A stretch of 22,880 bases of DNA from a virus: positions 1-22,880 of the IMG/VR virus record IMGVR_UViG_3300013286_000061; one strand, written 5' to 3'. The notes below the pieces were generated by a model. That model searched no databases. It saw only the letters and a program-made list of their open reading frames with translations, and was not told the origin of the DNA. Shown here one piece after another: positions 13,145 to 21,200 of this stretch (the stretch's first letter is position 1; every line of letters starts with the position of its first letter). Position numbers and translations under genes: made by a program.

Positions 13145-14613
13145 TCAGTTGGGGAATAAGCGCCAATAGTCACGATGCGGCAATAGCTGTATTTGTCGAC
13201 GAAAAATTAGTATTTGCTAGTCATAGCGAGCGTTACAGCGGCGTTAAAAACGACCGTGACTTGTGCCAAGAATTGGTTGCAGATGCTAAAAAGTTTGGCT
13301 ATCCAGAAAAAGTATACTGGTATGAAAAACCATTTAAGAAAACATTAAGACAGTTTTTTGCCGGGCAAGGCTGGAAAGGTCGAGACAACGATATCGAAAT
13401 CTATATGGCTCGATATGAAATTTTTGCGCCTATTGAATATGTAGATCATCATCATAGTCATGCCGCAGGCGGATACTATACCAGCGGATTTGACAATGCG
13501 TGTGTAGTAGTTGTAGATGCAATTGGAGAATTTGAAACATTCACTATTTGGGAAGGAAAAGGCACTAAACTTAAAAAACGATTTAGTAAAAGTTATCCAT
13601 ACAGCATGGGATTATTTTATAGTGCCATGACACAACGAGTGGGGTTGAAACCCAATGAAGACGAATATATTTTAATGGGCATGGCCGCATATGGCGATGC
13701 CAATAAACATATAGATCGTATGTATAAAGATTTCTTTAAAGGGCGGTATGACAGTTTTAAAATGAAAAGAAATCTTCATAGGGGTTGTATGGACTGGGCC
13801 CCCGAGTTAATAATTAAAGATAGTTTTGACATTGCGGCCGCAGTTCAGTGTATATATGAAGATTGGCTTGATGATATATTGGTCAAGGCAAGAATGTTAG
13901 TGAACAGTGATAACTTAATATTGATGGGCGGTTGTGCCTTAAACTGTAGTGCTAATAGACTAACTGGAGACTACTACAATAAAACATGGATCATGCCTAA
14001 TCCAGGAGATGCTGGCAGTTCTATAGGTGCGGTATTGGCCAAGAATCCCGAATGGCGCATGACTCAGAACGAATTTACTCCATTCTTGGGATATGACATG
14101 AGCCATCGTACTAGCAACACAGAAATTGTAGAATATATTACACAAAATAAAATATGTGGAGTTGCAAGAGGCCGCGCAGAATTTGGGCCAAGAGCATTAG
14201 GCAACAGAAGTCTGCTGGCGGATCCACGCGGCACTGATATAAAGGATCAAGTAAATGCAATCAAACAACGACAAGAATTTAGACCTTTTGCTCCAGCAAT
14301 ACTCGAAGAGCATGTTGACATGTATTTTGATATGCCTCGCGGTTGGAATACTAGTAGGTTTATGCAAGTGGTCGCTCGTTGTAGGCATCCTCAGCTTTAT
14401 CCTGCTATCGTTCATTGTGATGGAACTTCACGTGTACAAACTGTACCAAACGATGGAAGCCCGTTTAGACAACTATTAGAATTATGGTACAAAGAAACTG
14501 GTTGCCCAATGTTACTTAACACCAGTCTGAATATCAAAGGCAAGCCCATGGTTAACAACCATGCAGATTCCAAAAACTTTGAACGCCATTATGGTGTTAA
14601 AGTGTTTAACTAG
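13141..14613 (+). CDS. Carbamoyltransferase (NodU/CmcH/TobZ family)
   Basis: The family transfers a carbamoyl group from carbamoyl phosphate, via a carbamoyl-adenylate, to a hydroxyl of sugars, antibiotics or, in some phages, modified bases. The N-terminal ASKHA-like domain shows ISANSHDAAIAVF (6-18), HHHSHAAGGYY (103-113), DAIGE (126-130) and MGGCALNCSANR (262-273). The C-terminal YrdC-like domain shows GRAEFGPRALGNRSLLADPR (344-363), EFRPFAPA (379-386) and NTSLNIKGKPMV. All main motifs look intact. The 490 aa are shorter than NodU-type enzymes (about 560), with a compact C-terminus. It sits in the primase transcription unit, coupled through the 36-aa gene. This suggests action on DNA or nucleotides rather than metabolism, and carbamoylation of a hydroxymethylated base is my preferred guess. 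No methylase or hydroxymethylase lies in this window. Confidence 0.9.
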   Translation: MISWGISANSHDAAIAVFVDEKLVFASHSERYSGVKNDRDLCQELVADAKKFGYPEKVYWYEKPFKKTLRQFFAGQGWKGRDNDIEIYMARYEIFAPIEYVDHHHSHAAGGYYTSGFDNACVVVVDAIGEFETFTIWEGKGTKLKKRFSKSYPYSMGLFYSAMTQRVGLKPNEDEYILMGMAAYGDANKHIDRMYKDFFKGRYDSFKMKRNLHRGCMDWAPELIIKDSFDIAAAVQCIYEDWLDDILVKARMLVNSDNLILMGGCALNCSANRLTGDYYNKTWIMPNPGDAGSSIGAVLAKNPEWRMTQNEFTPFLGYDMSHRTSNTEIVEYITQNKICGVARGRAEFGPRALGNRSLLADPRGTDIKDQVNAIKQRQEFRPFAPAILEEHVDMYFDMPRGWNTSRFMQVVARCRHPQLYPAIVHCDGTSRVQTVPNDGSPFRQLLELWYKETGCPMLLNTSLNIKGKPMVNNHADSKNFERHYGVKVFN

Positions 14614-14617
14614 AGTG

Positions 14618-14623
14618 TATAAT
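14618..14623 (+). promoter_or_regulatory. -10 element TATAAT for gp41, leaderless configuration
   Basis: An exact TATAAT ends five bases before the ATG at 14629. No good -35 is found at 16-18 bases (TGTTAA at 17), so an activator may be needed. No Shine-Dalgarno is present between it and the start codon. Confidence 0.55.
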
Positions 14624-14628
14624 AAAGT

Positions 14629-16083
14629 ATGAGTGAAAAACAAGAAAAGGCAAGGCAGAACGTTGATTATGGATATGATATTCAGCGTGTATATTTAGAG
14701 ATGATGTTGGCAGATGCAGGCACTTTTGTGCGTTGCCAATCTATTTTTGACAGCAAACTATTTGATAGACGACTGCAAGATGCGGCAGAATTCCTTACAA
14801 GATATGTGAGTGACAACAATGTATTACCTACGCCTGACATCATTAATGCGGCGACTGGTAGCACATTAAAGGCCGCCCAAGATCTACGTGAAGAACATTT
14901 CGAATGGCTGATGAATGACTTTGAAACGTTTACTAGACACAAAGGTCTCGAACGTGCTATTTTAGAAAGCGCAGATTTACTTGAAAAAGGTGAGTACGGC
15001 CCAGTAGAAGAAAAAATCAAACAAGCAGTACAAATTGGTTTGCAACGAGATATGGGCACAGATTATTTTAAAGATCCTCGTTCACGTTTGATGGCAATTA
15101 AAGATAAAAATGGGCAAATTTCCACAGGCTGGAAAAGCATTGATGACAAACTGTTTGGAGGATTCAATCGTGGTGAGCTTAATATTTGGGCTGGCGGCTC
15201 TGGTGCTGGTAAATCGCTATTCTTGGCTAATCTCGGAGTAAACTATGCATTATCCGGACTTAATGTAATCTACTTGACGCTTGAGTTGAGCGAAGAACTT
15301 GTTAGTATGCGTGTAGATGCGATGGTGACTGGAATTCCGACCAGGGAGATTTTTAAACAGATCGACGATGTTGAAATGAAGGTTAAAATGATTGGTAAGA
15401 AGTCCGGACAGTTCCAAGTCAAGTACATGCCATCAGGTAAGACTGCCAATGACATTCGTGCATATTTGAAAGAGTATGAAATTAAGATGGGCCGTAAAGT
15501 TGACGTATTGCTAGTTGACTATATGGACTTGTTGATGCCTTTGAGCAAGCGTATCAGTGCTGAAAACTTGTTTGTCAAGGACAAGTATGTGAGTGAAGAG
15601 TTGCGAAATCTTGCAGTAGAAAAGAACTGTGTATTTGTTACAGCGGCACAGCTAAATCGCGGAGCAGTTGAAGAAGTAGAGTTTGATCATAGCCATATCT
15701 CGGGCGGATTGAGTAAGATACAGACAGCGGATAATGTGTTTGGTATCTTTACAAGTCGTGCTATGCGTGAGCGTGGTCGCTATCAAATCCAGTTGATGAA
15801 AACTCGTAGTTCAAGCGGCGTTGGTATGAAAATTGACTTGGATTTTAATGTAGACACGCTACGCATTAGTGATCTAAGCGAAGACGAATATAATAATCCA
15901 AGTCAAAGTGCAGGTAGTACGCTTTTGAACAGTATCAAGCAAAAATCTATAGTTACGGCGGCCGGCGAATCTTATACAGATCCTACATCGGGCGCTCCTG
16001 CACCCAAAGTAACAGCTCATGTAGAAAGCAGTAAATTGCGTGAATTATTGAATAAAATTCCGGGCGATTCCGACGATTTCTAA
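14629..16083 (+). CDS. 41: gp41-like replicative DNA helicase (DnaB family)
   Basis: This hexameric 5'-3' helicase unwinds the replication fork and partners with gp61 primase. The 484-aa length is close to T4 gp41 (475). The N-terminal helical domain spans about 1-140. The RecA-like domain shows STGWKSIDDKLFGGFNRGEL (165-184), Walker A GGSGAGKS (189-196), TLELSEELVSMR (217-228), Walker B VDVLLVDYMDLL (291-302, D298), the VTAAQLNRG segment with the sensor glutamine, and KTRSSSGVG near 400, matching the arginine-finger region. The C-terminal 60 residues are Ser/Ala/Pro-rich and flexible. It is transcribed from a -10 element directly before the ATG. Confidence 0.94.
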   Translation: MSEKQEKARQNVDYGYDIQRVYLEMMLADAGTFVRCQSIFDSKLFDRRLQDAAEFLTRYVSDNNVLPTPDIINAATGSTLKAAQDLREEHFEWLMNDFETFTRHKGLERAILESADLLEKGEYGPVEEKIKQAVQIGLQRDMGTDYFKDPRSRLMAIKDKNGQISTGWKSIDDKLFGGFNRGELNIWAGGSGAGKSLFLANLGVNYALSGLNVIYLTLELSEELVSMRVDAMVTGIPTREIFKQIDDVEMKVKMIGKKSGQFQVKYMPSGKTANDIRAYLKEYEIKMGRKVDVLLVDYMDLLMPLSKRISAENLFVKDKYVSEELRNLAVEKNCVFVTAAQLNRGAVEEVEFDHSHISGGLSKIQTADNVFGIFTSRAMRERGRYQIQLMKTRSSSGVGMKIDLDFNVDTLRISDLSEDEYNNPSQSAGSTLLNSIKQKSIVTAAGESYTDPTSGAPAPKVTAHVESSKLRELLNKIPGDSDDF

Positions 16084-16107
16084 CTAAATACATGCAAGAG
16101 TATTTTA

Positions 16108-16115
16108 TATAAATA
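16108..16115 (+). promoter_or_regulatory. Late promoter TATAAATA
   Basis: An exact T4-type late octamer precedes the probable internal head protein. The predicted start near 16121 leaves a 13-base leader carrying AGAGAG before the ATG at 16134. A second looser match (CTAAATAC) lies near 16084. Confidence 0.7.
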
Positions 16116-16133
16116 CATAAAGAGAGATTACAA

Positions 16134-16754
16134 ATGAAATCAACAAACGACGTTCTACGCAAATATTTAGATATCTTAAATGAAGCAGAAATTCCTGCTA
16201 CTCCTGCGCCAACAGATCCTGCACAATTAGATGCTCCAGCCACTGATAGTAGTGGTAAAATGGATCCAATAGAATCAGCGGCTGGCAAAGTTATTAATGC
16301 TGTTAAGGATTTTCAAAAAATAATTAGCTCAGTATCTGGCAAATTTCCAGCGAATGCGCCAGAGCGAAGAATACAAACAAACGGCATGATCGATCCGCCA
16401 ACCTTGGCTGCAATATACTCACACGGTGGCCGTGGGCTTTCTGGATCTGCTGAATTACAAAAAAGTTTAACAACTCCGTCGGATGCAGATTCCACTACAA
16501 TGAACGAGGATGACATGGCCGGTACTATTGCGCCGACTGAAACTCCTACACCAGTTCCAATGACAGAAACTATTCAAGATACGATACGCCGCAAAGCCGC
16601 ATTGCACGAAGGTTATGCTTGTGGTTTAATGGCTGAATCGCATCATAATTGCACACACCCAGAAGGCTCGCATGAACACTTACACTATATGCATGGTTAC
16701 AGCAAAGGGCTTGCCGAATGCACCGGTGTATGGAGTCCAAAAGGTACTTACTAA
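16134..16754 (+). CDS. Probable internal head protein with RMF-like C-terminus
   Basis: The 206-aa protein has three parts. Residues 1-19 (MKSTNDVLRKYLDILNEAE) look like the capsid-targeting sequences of T4 internal proteins, with L15-N16-E17 followed by A18 fitting the prohead-protease (gp21) consensus L/I-x-E before A or G. Residues 50-110 contain a peptidoglycan-binding-like motif (AVKDFQKII, then TNGMIDPPTLAAI). Ala/Thr/Pro linkers follow. Residues 154-200 are rich in His (eight) and Cys (three). They align with bacterial ribosome modulation factor: G160-Y161, G164, S169 and C173 have the same spacing as in RMF GYQAGIAGRSKEMC, and G188-Y189 sits one residue later than the RMF GGW. The late promoter upstream and bidirectional terminator downstream make it a single-gene unit. 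Both the packaging and the ribosome ideas are inference. Confidence 0.75.
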   Translation: MKSTNDVLRKYLDILNEAEIPATPAPTDPAQLDAPATDSSGKMDPIESAAGKVINAVKDFQKIISSVSGKFPANAPERRIQTNGMIDPPTLAAIYSHGGRGLSGSAELQKSLTTPSDADSTTMNEDDMAGTIAPTETPTPVPMTETIQDTIRRKAALHEGYACGLMAESHHNCTHPEGSHEHLHYMHGYSKGLAECTGVWSPKGTY

Positions 16755-16757
16755 AAT

Positions 16758-16783
16758 AAAAACCCGCATTAAGCGGGTTTTTT
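16758..16783. terminator. Bidirectional terminator between converging genes
   Basis: A 10-bp stem (16758-16767 with 16773-16782), G+C-rich at the loop end (CCCGC/GCGGG), has loop ATTAA with an A-run on the left and a T-run on the right. It serves the plus gene ending at 16754 and the minus gene ending at 16782, whose stop codon lies in its edge. Confidence 0.9.
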
Positions 16784-17297
16784 ATTGATATGTTAGTCTG
16801 ATTGCGACGGTATCTACAATAGCCACATCATTACCCGGATACTGAGGATGCGGGCCCAGTTGAAAATAAATGCTAAAATTACTACTAGTAAAATTGCCAG
16901 CGATTCCCCAAATTTCGGTAGTAGAACCGTAAGTTAACAAATTTGGTAAACCACCGCTTCCTAATGCCAAGTTATCGTAAGTCGTACCTGATATTACCGG
17001 TTGCAATACATAATCTGTAATTCTGCCTAATCTACGTACTTGTACCATAATTTCCATACCTACCAACGTAGTAAATGTTGGGATAGTGAATCCCGAAAGC
17101 ACTAGGGTATCGGACATTATTGTAACTGCGGCTGTGTCGTGTATACTGATTCTTCGCAGATGTTTTTTAGTTGCTATTGGAAACCTGAGATTTAAAATAT
17201 CGTTATCAGTATCAAACCATGTGGTATTAACACCATTTGGGTCGATGTTATAATTAATAGTTGACGGGTATAGCCAGTTTGTGGTTTGGGTGCTCAT
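16782..17297 (-). CDS. Minus-strand virion protein (171 aa), probable appendage component
   Basis: The protein is beta-rich and Thr/Ser/Asn-rich, with no catalytic motif: NWLYPSTINYNIDPNGVNTTW at the start (residues 7-27), LRFPIATKKHLRRISI (37-52), VGMEIMVQVRRLGRITDYVL (79-98) and YFQLGPHPQYPGNDV near the end. It resembles small tail or fibre-associated structural proteins, but I recognise no named family. The stop codon overlaps the bidirectional terminator. A TATAAATA octamer on the minus strand ends four bases before the ATG, so a late transcript would begin at about the start codon. No ribosome binding site is visible. It is divergent from the fibre gene at 17363. Confidence 0.7.
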   Translation of the reverse strand: MSTQTTNWLYPSTINYNIDPNGVNTTWFDTDNDILNLRFPIATKKHLRRISIHDTAAVTIMSDTLVLSGFTIPTFTTLVGMEIMVQVRRLGRITDYVLQPVISGTTYDNLALGSGGLPNLLTYGSTTEIWGIAGNFTSSNFSIYFQLGPHPQYPGNDVAIVDTVAIRLTYQ

Positions 17298-17301
17298 ACG
17301 T

Positions 17302-17309
17302 TATTTATA
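17302..17309 (-). promoter_or_regulatory. Minus-strand late promoter TATAAATA
   Basis: It lies four bases upstream of the minus ATG at 17297. T4-type spacing would start RNA near 17296, giving a leaderless late mRNA. It is back-to-back with the plus octamer at 17310. Confidence 0.6.
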
Positions 17310-17317
17310 GGTAAATA
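17310..17317 (+). promoter_or_regulatory. Imperfect late octamer GGTAAATA for the fibre gene
   Basis: One mismatch to NATAAATA, placed directly next to the minus-strand octamer. The predicted start near 17323 gives a 40-base leader with AAGGA before the ATG at 17363. Confidence 0.4.
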
Positions 17318-17362
17318 CATAGTAAAGGGACGAATTTGTAGCCCCGCGGATAAGGATTAAAA

Positions 17363-18220
17363 ATGCCAGTACAGATTAAATTACGAAGAGATACGGCAGC
17401 TAATTGGCTTTCGGTAAACCCTATTTTGGCCGCAGGCGAGCCAGGTTTAGAAACTGATACACGTAAAATTAAATATGGCGATGGAACTAAAACTTGGAGT
17501 GCATTAGGGTACGCAATTACCCAAGCTGATGCTGGGTCTCTAACTGGAACGACCCTTCCTAGTAACATAACAGCCAGTAGTTTAACCAGTGTTGGAGTTC
17601 TTACCGATTTAACAGTTACAAACTATATTAACGGCAGTATTACAGGTTCATCACGTCAAGTTGATAATGGATTTTATACAAATAGTTCTTTCTTTCTTGG
17701 CAGTACAACTATTGCTGTAAATAGGATTAGCGGCGCACAAAATTTAACTGGAATTGCGATTGACGGTAATTCAGGCAGTGCTACTAAACTAGCTACACCG
17801 AGAAACATAAACGGCGTGGCATTTGATGGAACTGCCGCTATCACTGTGCCGGCGGCTGCTGGAACATTGACCGGAGATACATTGGCTAGCAATGTATTAA
17901 CTTCAAGTTTAACCAGTGTTGGTACATTAATAGCAGTTGCAACCAGTGGAATTATTTCAACTACTAACATAACAAACACAAACAATAACAATGCAAGCTC
18001 GGGATCTATTACAACTGCTGGCGGCGTGGCGATCACGAAAGATTTATACGTTGGTCAAAATGCTTATATTATAGGCAATTTAACAGTTACTGGAAATATA
18101 ACAGACACGGCTGGAAATGTTATTGTACAAGCGGGTAACTTAACAGTTTCAGGCAAAGCAACTGTTGGCGGAGTAAATACTAGATCGTTTTCAATAGCCA
18201 TGGCAGCGGCCTTGTCCTAA
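17363..18220 (+). CDS. Tail-fibre-type structural protein
   Basis: The N-terminal 45 residues (RRDTAANW at 8-15, GEPGLETDT at 25-33, KIKYGDG at 35-41) match the small particle-binding domain found at the start of many phage tail fibre and tropism-determinant proteins. The rest is a Gly/Ser/Thr-rich beta repeat region. A duplicated block (SLTGTTLPSNITASSLTSVGVL and TLTGDTLASNVLTSSLTSVGTL) is reflected in a 17-base identical repeat. GNLTVTGNITDTAGNVIV and the final VSGKATVGG are typical of trimeric beta-helical fibre shafts. It has no chaperone or enzyme domain. AAGGA precedes the ATG. The 1429-aa structural gene follows. Confidence 0.85.
   Translation: MPVQIKLRRDTAANWLSVNPILAAGEPGLETDTRKIKYGDGTKTWSALGYAITQADAGSLTGTTLPSNITASSLTSVGVLTDLTVTNYINGSITGSSRQVDNGFYTNSSFFLGSTTIAVNRISGAQNLTGIAIDGNSGSATKLATPRNINGVAFDGTAAITVPAAAGTLTGDTLASNVLTSSLTSVGTLIAVATSGIISTTNITNTNNNNASSGSITTAGGVAITKDLYVGQNAYIIGNLTVTGNITDTAGNVIVQAGNLTVSGKATVGGVNTRSFSIAMAAALS
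17579..17922 (+). repeat. 17-base direct repeat within the fibre gene
   Basis: The word AGTTTAACCAGTGTTGG occurs at 17579-17595 and 17906-17922, coding the same S-L-T-S-V-G peptide in two repeats of the fibre shaft. It reflects protein repeat duplication rather than a mobile element. Confidence 0.8.
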
Positions 18221-18221
18221 C

Positions 18222-18229
18222 GATAAATA
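18222..18229 (+). promoter_or_regulatory. Late promoter GATAAATA
   Basis: A NATAAATA octamer just after the fibre gene stop. The predicted start near 18235 gives a short leader with GGAG (18239-18242) before the ATG at 18249. Confidence 0.6.
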
Positions 18230-18248
18230 GAAGATAATGGAGAATTAA

Positions 18249-21200
18249 ATGGCAAAGAGTCAAATTAGACAATACGTTTTTACACCAAGTACAAACACAA
18301 GCGCACCTTTCAACGGTACGATTAAAATACCGGGCAAATACGATTTAAGCCAGCTATTGTTAATTACTAACAGTACTAAAAACGCAATCATTTATAATTT
18401 TGCAGATTCTACGTATTCCGGTACAACTATCAGTTTTAGCCGCACCAATGATGCTGTAAATTTTCCAACAGCACTAGACAATAGCGACGGTGTAACAACT
18501 ATCACATTAACTAGTGTCGATACACAGTTTGCAACTACTGGCATGTTGGCTAGCGACCAGTTACAAATATTATATGAAAAGCCATATATGGATGTTCGTA
18601 TGCCAGAAATTGGTACAGATGCGTTTGAACGTACTCGTGTATCTAATCCCCAGTCAATGCTTGACGCTGACTTTGAGTACGGGCTACAGCCTACTAAGTG
18701 GTTAACTTATGACCTAATGCGCGGCTATCCAAGTATATATGAAGTACCGGGCACAGATCAAACCGTACTTAGTGTAGTTACTGATGCTAGTGCAGGTACA
18801 GGCGGAGTGGGTGAAAGTTTAATCACTGTTACCATCAGCGGTGTATTCGGTAGTGCATGGGTGGTAGGCGGCCCAATTACTATTAAAGGTTATCTAAATA
18901 CTGTATCAGGATTCAGCCGCGCTGAAGGAACATTCTTAATCAACAGTATCAGTAGCAGTACATTAACATATTATGCCAAAGCCAAAGTAGGCACAAACAA
19001 CGGCGACGTGTTGTCTACAATTTACACACAATTACGTCAAGGCGGATTTTACACAGGAGCCCAAATTGGTACTCCAACGTTTACATACGGTAATCCTCCA
19101 ACACCTGGCTCAAGTTCAAGTGCTACTATTGCCACAGCAACTACAACATTCACTGGTACGATATCAGCTGGTACCACTGCATTAACAACCAGTGGCGGTA
19201 CACCAACTGCTGGTATGGTACTAAGCGGTGGTAATATTGTTGCAGGTACATATATTGTTTCAGGTAGTGGTACAAGTTGGGTTGTAAGCACAATACAAAC
19301 TATCACAACAACTTCTACCACGTTAACGGCTACAACTAATACTTTAACTGCTGGCGGTACAAGTAGTGGTCTGGCAGTTGGTCAAGTAATCAGCGGTGCA
19401 GGTATTTTAACCGGTACTACTATTATTTCTGTTACAAGTCCATTTACGGGCGCAGGGGGTAATGGCACATACGCTGTGAACAATGCTCAAACAGTAGCAA
19501 GTCCTGTTGCTATTACAGGGTCAACAGGCCTTGGTACAATCACCATCACATTTGCAACTAATCATGGATTTGTGCCAGGCGATACAATTATTACACAAAT
19601 TCTCAGTGATACTCTTGGCAATAACCATGCAGTAGCGCAAGGTCCGTTCTTTGTTGAAACAGTTCCAAGTTTAACCAGTTTAACATATACAGCACGTAGC
19701 AGTAACATAATTACCGGCACTATCACTGGATTGGTATATGCTCGTCCAGATGCATTTTATCAACACAGACCGTTTGACGGCGGAGTTATTCTAGGTACAG
19801 GCAGTCCAAGTCATGGATCGATGGCTGTGCGTATGAGTAAGAAGTATATTCGTTATCAATCTGGTAAAGCTATAAATTACAATACAGGTGCATTATTTGC
19901 CCCCAATTATGATATTCGTTCCGTAGTAGCTTCGGGTACGGTAGCAACTGCTATCACCCAAGCGACTAACGGTACAACTACTCTAAGTTCAACACAAATT
20001 ACGTTGGCAGTGGGTGGAAATCTAGCCAGCGTATTACAAAACATGATAGTTACTGGTACAGGCATTCCTGTTGGAACTTATGTTGTTAATATCAGCAGTA
20101 CCACATTAACTTTGAATCAAGCTACTATTGCTGTTATTAACACAGCAACAAACTTGACATTTACTCCAAGTATACTAATTGGAACAGACGACATTGATCA
20201 CGGTTGTCAAGCAGGTGCTGTTGTCATTATAAACGGTGTGACTACCAGTGGATTTAACGGAACATATACAGTAGGAGCTATTGTTGACGAGCGTATTTTA
20301 ATTGTACCAGTTATAGGTACACTAGGTGCTACTACTGGTGCTATTGGCACTCCTTGTATATTAAGTATCTATCAGTGGAATGGTTCTACAGTTCGTGCTG
20401 GTACATTTGACGAACAAAATGGAACTTTCTGGCAATATGATGGACAAATTATTGCTATTGGGCGTCGTAGTTCAACATTCCAATTGGCAGGTACGGTATC
20501 CATTACACCCGATTCAAACTCAGTTGTAGGTGCTAATAGCCGTTATACCAGTCAATTGATTGCGGGAGATCGTGTAGTCATTAAGGGCATGACTCATGTG
20601 ATTAGCCAAGTGGTTAGCGATACCCAATTATATATAACACCAGATTATCGTGGCGCAACTAGTGGTAGTGGTGTTAAGATGGTTAAAATACAAGATTATA
20701 TTATTCCACAAAGCAAATGGAATACAGACCGTTGCGACGGTAGTGGCAATGTTTATAATCCAAGCGGATACAACATTGACATAAGCAAAATGCAGATGAT
20801 TGGCCTACAATGGACTTGGTATGGTGCTGGATTTACAGACTGGATGATGCGTGGCCCAGACGGCAAATATATTACTGTGCACCGCCTACGCGGTAATAAC
20901 ATAAACAAAGAAGCTTACATGCGTTCTGGAAACCAACCGGTTCGCTATGAGATTGTAAACGAATCTGCCCGCACATCGTTAACAAGTGCCGCGCTTGCAG
21001 GCGATACTTCATTAACAGTTGTTGATACTAGTTTTTTCCCAACTACTGGTACAGTATATGTTGACAACGAAATTATTGCCTATACTGGTAAAACACTAAC
21101 AACGCTTACCGGATGCACTCGATCTGCACCGTTAACACAATTTAATGCTGGATTGACCCGTAGCTTTACAGCTGGTGTTGCCGCAGGACATGCTATCAGT

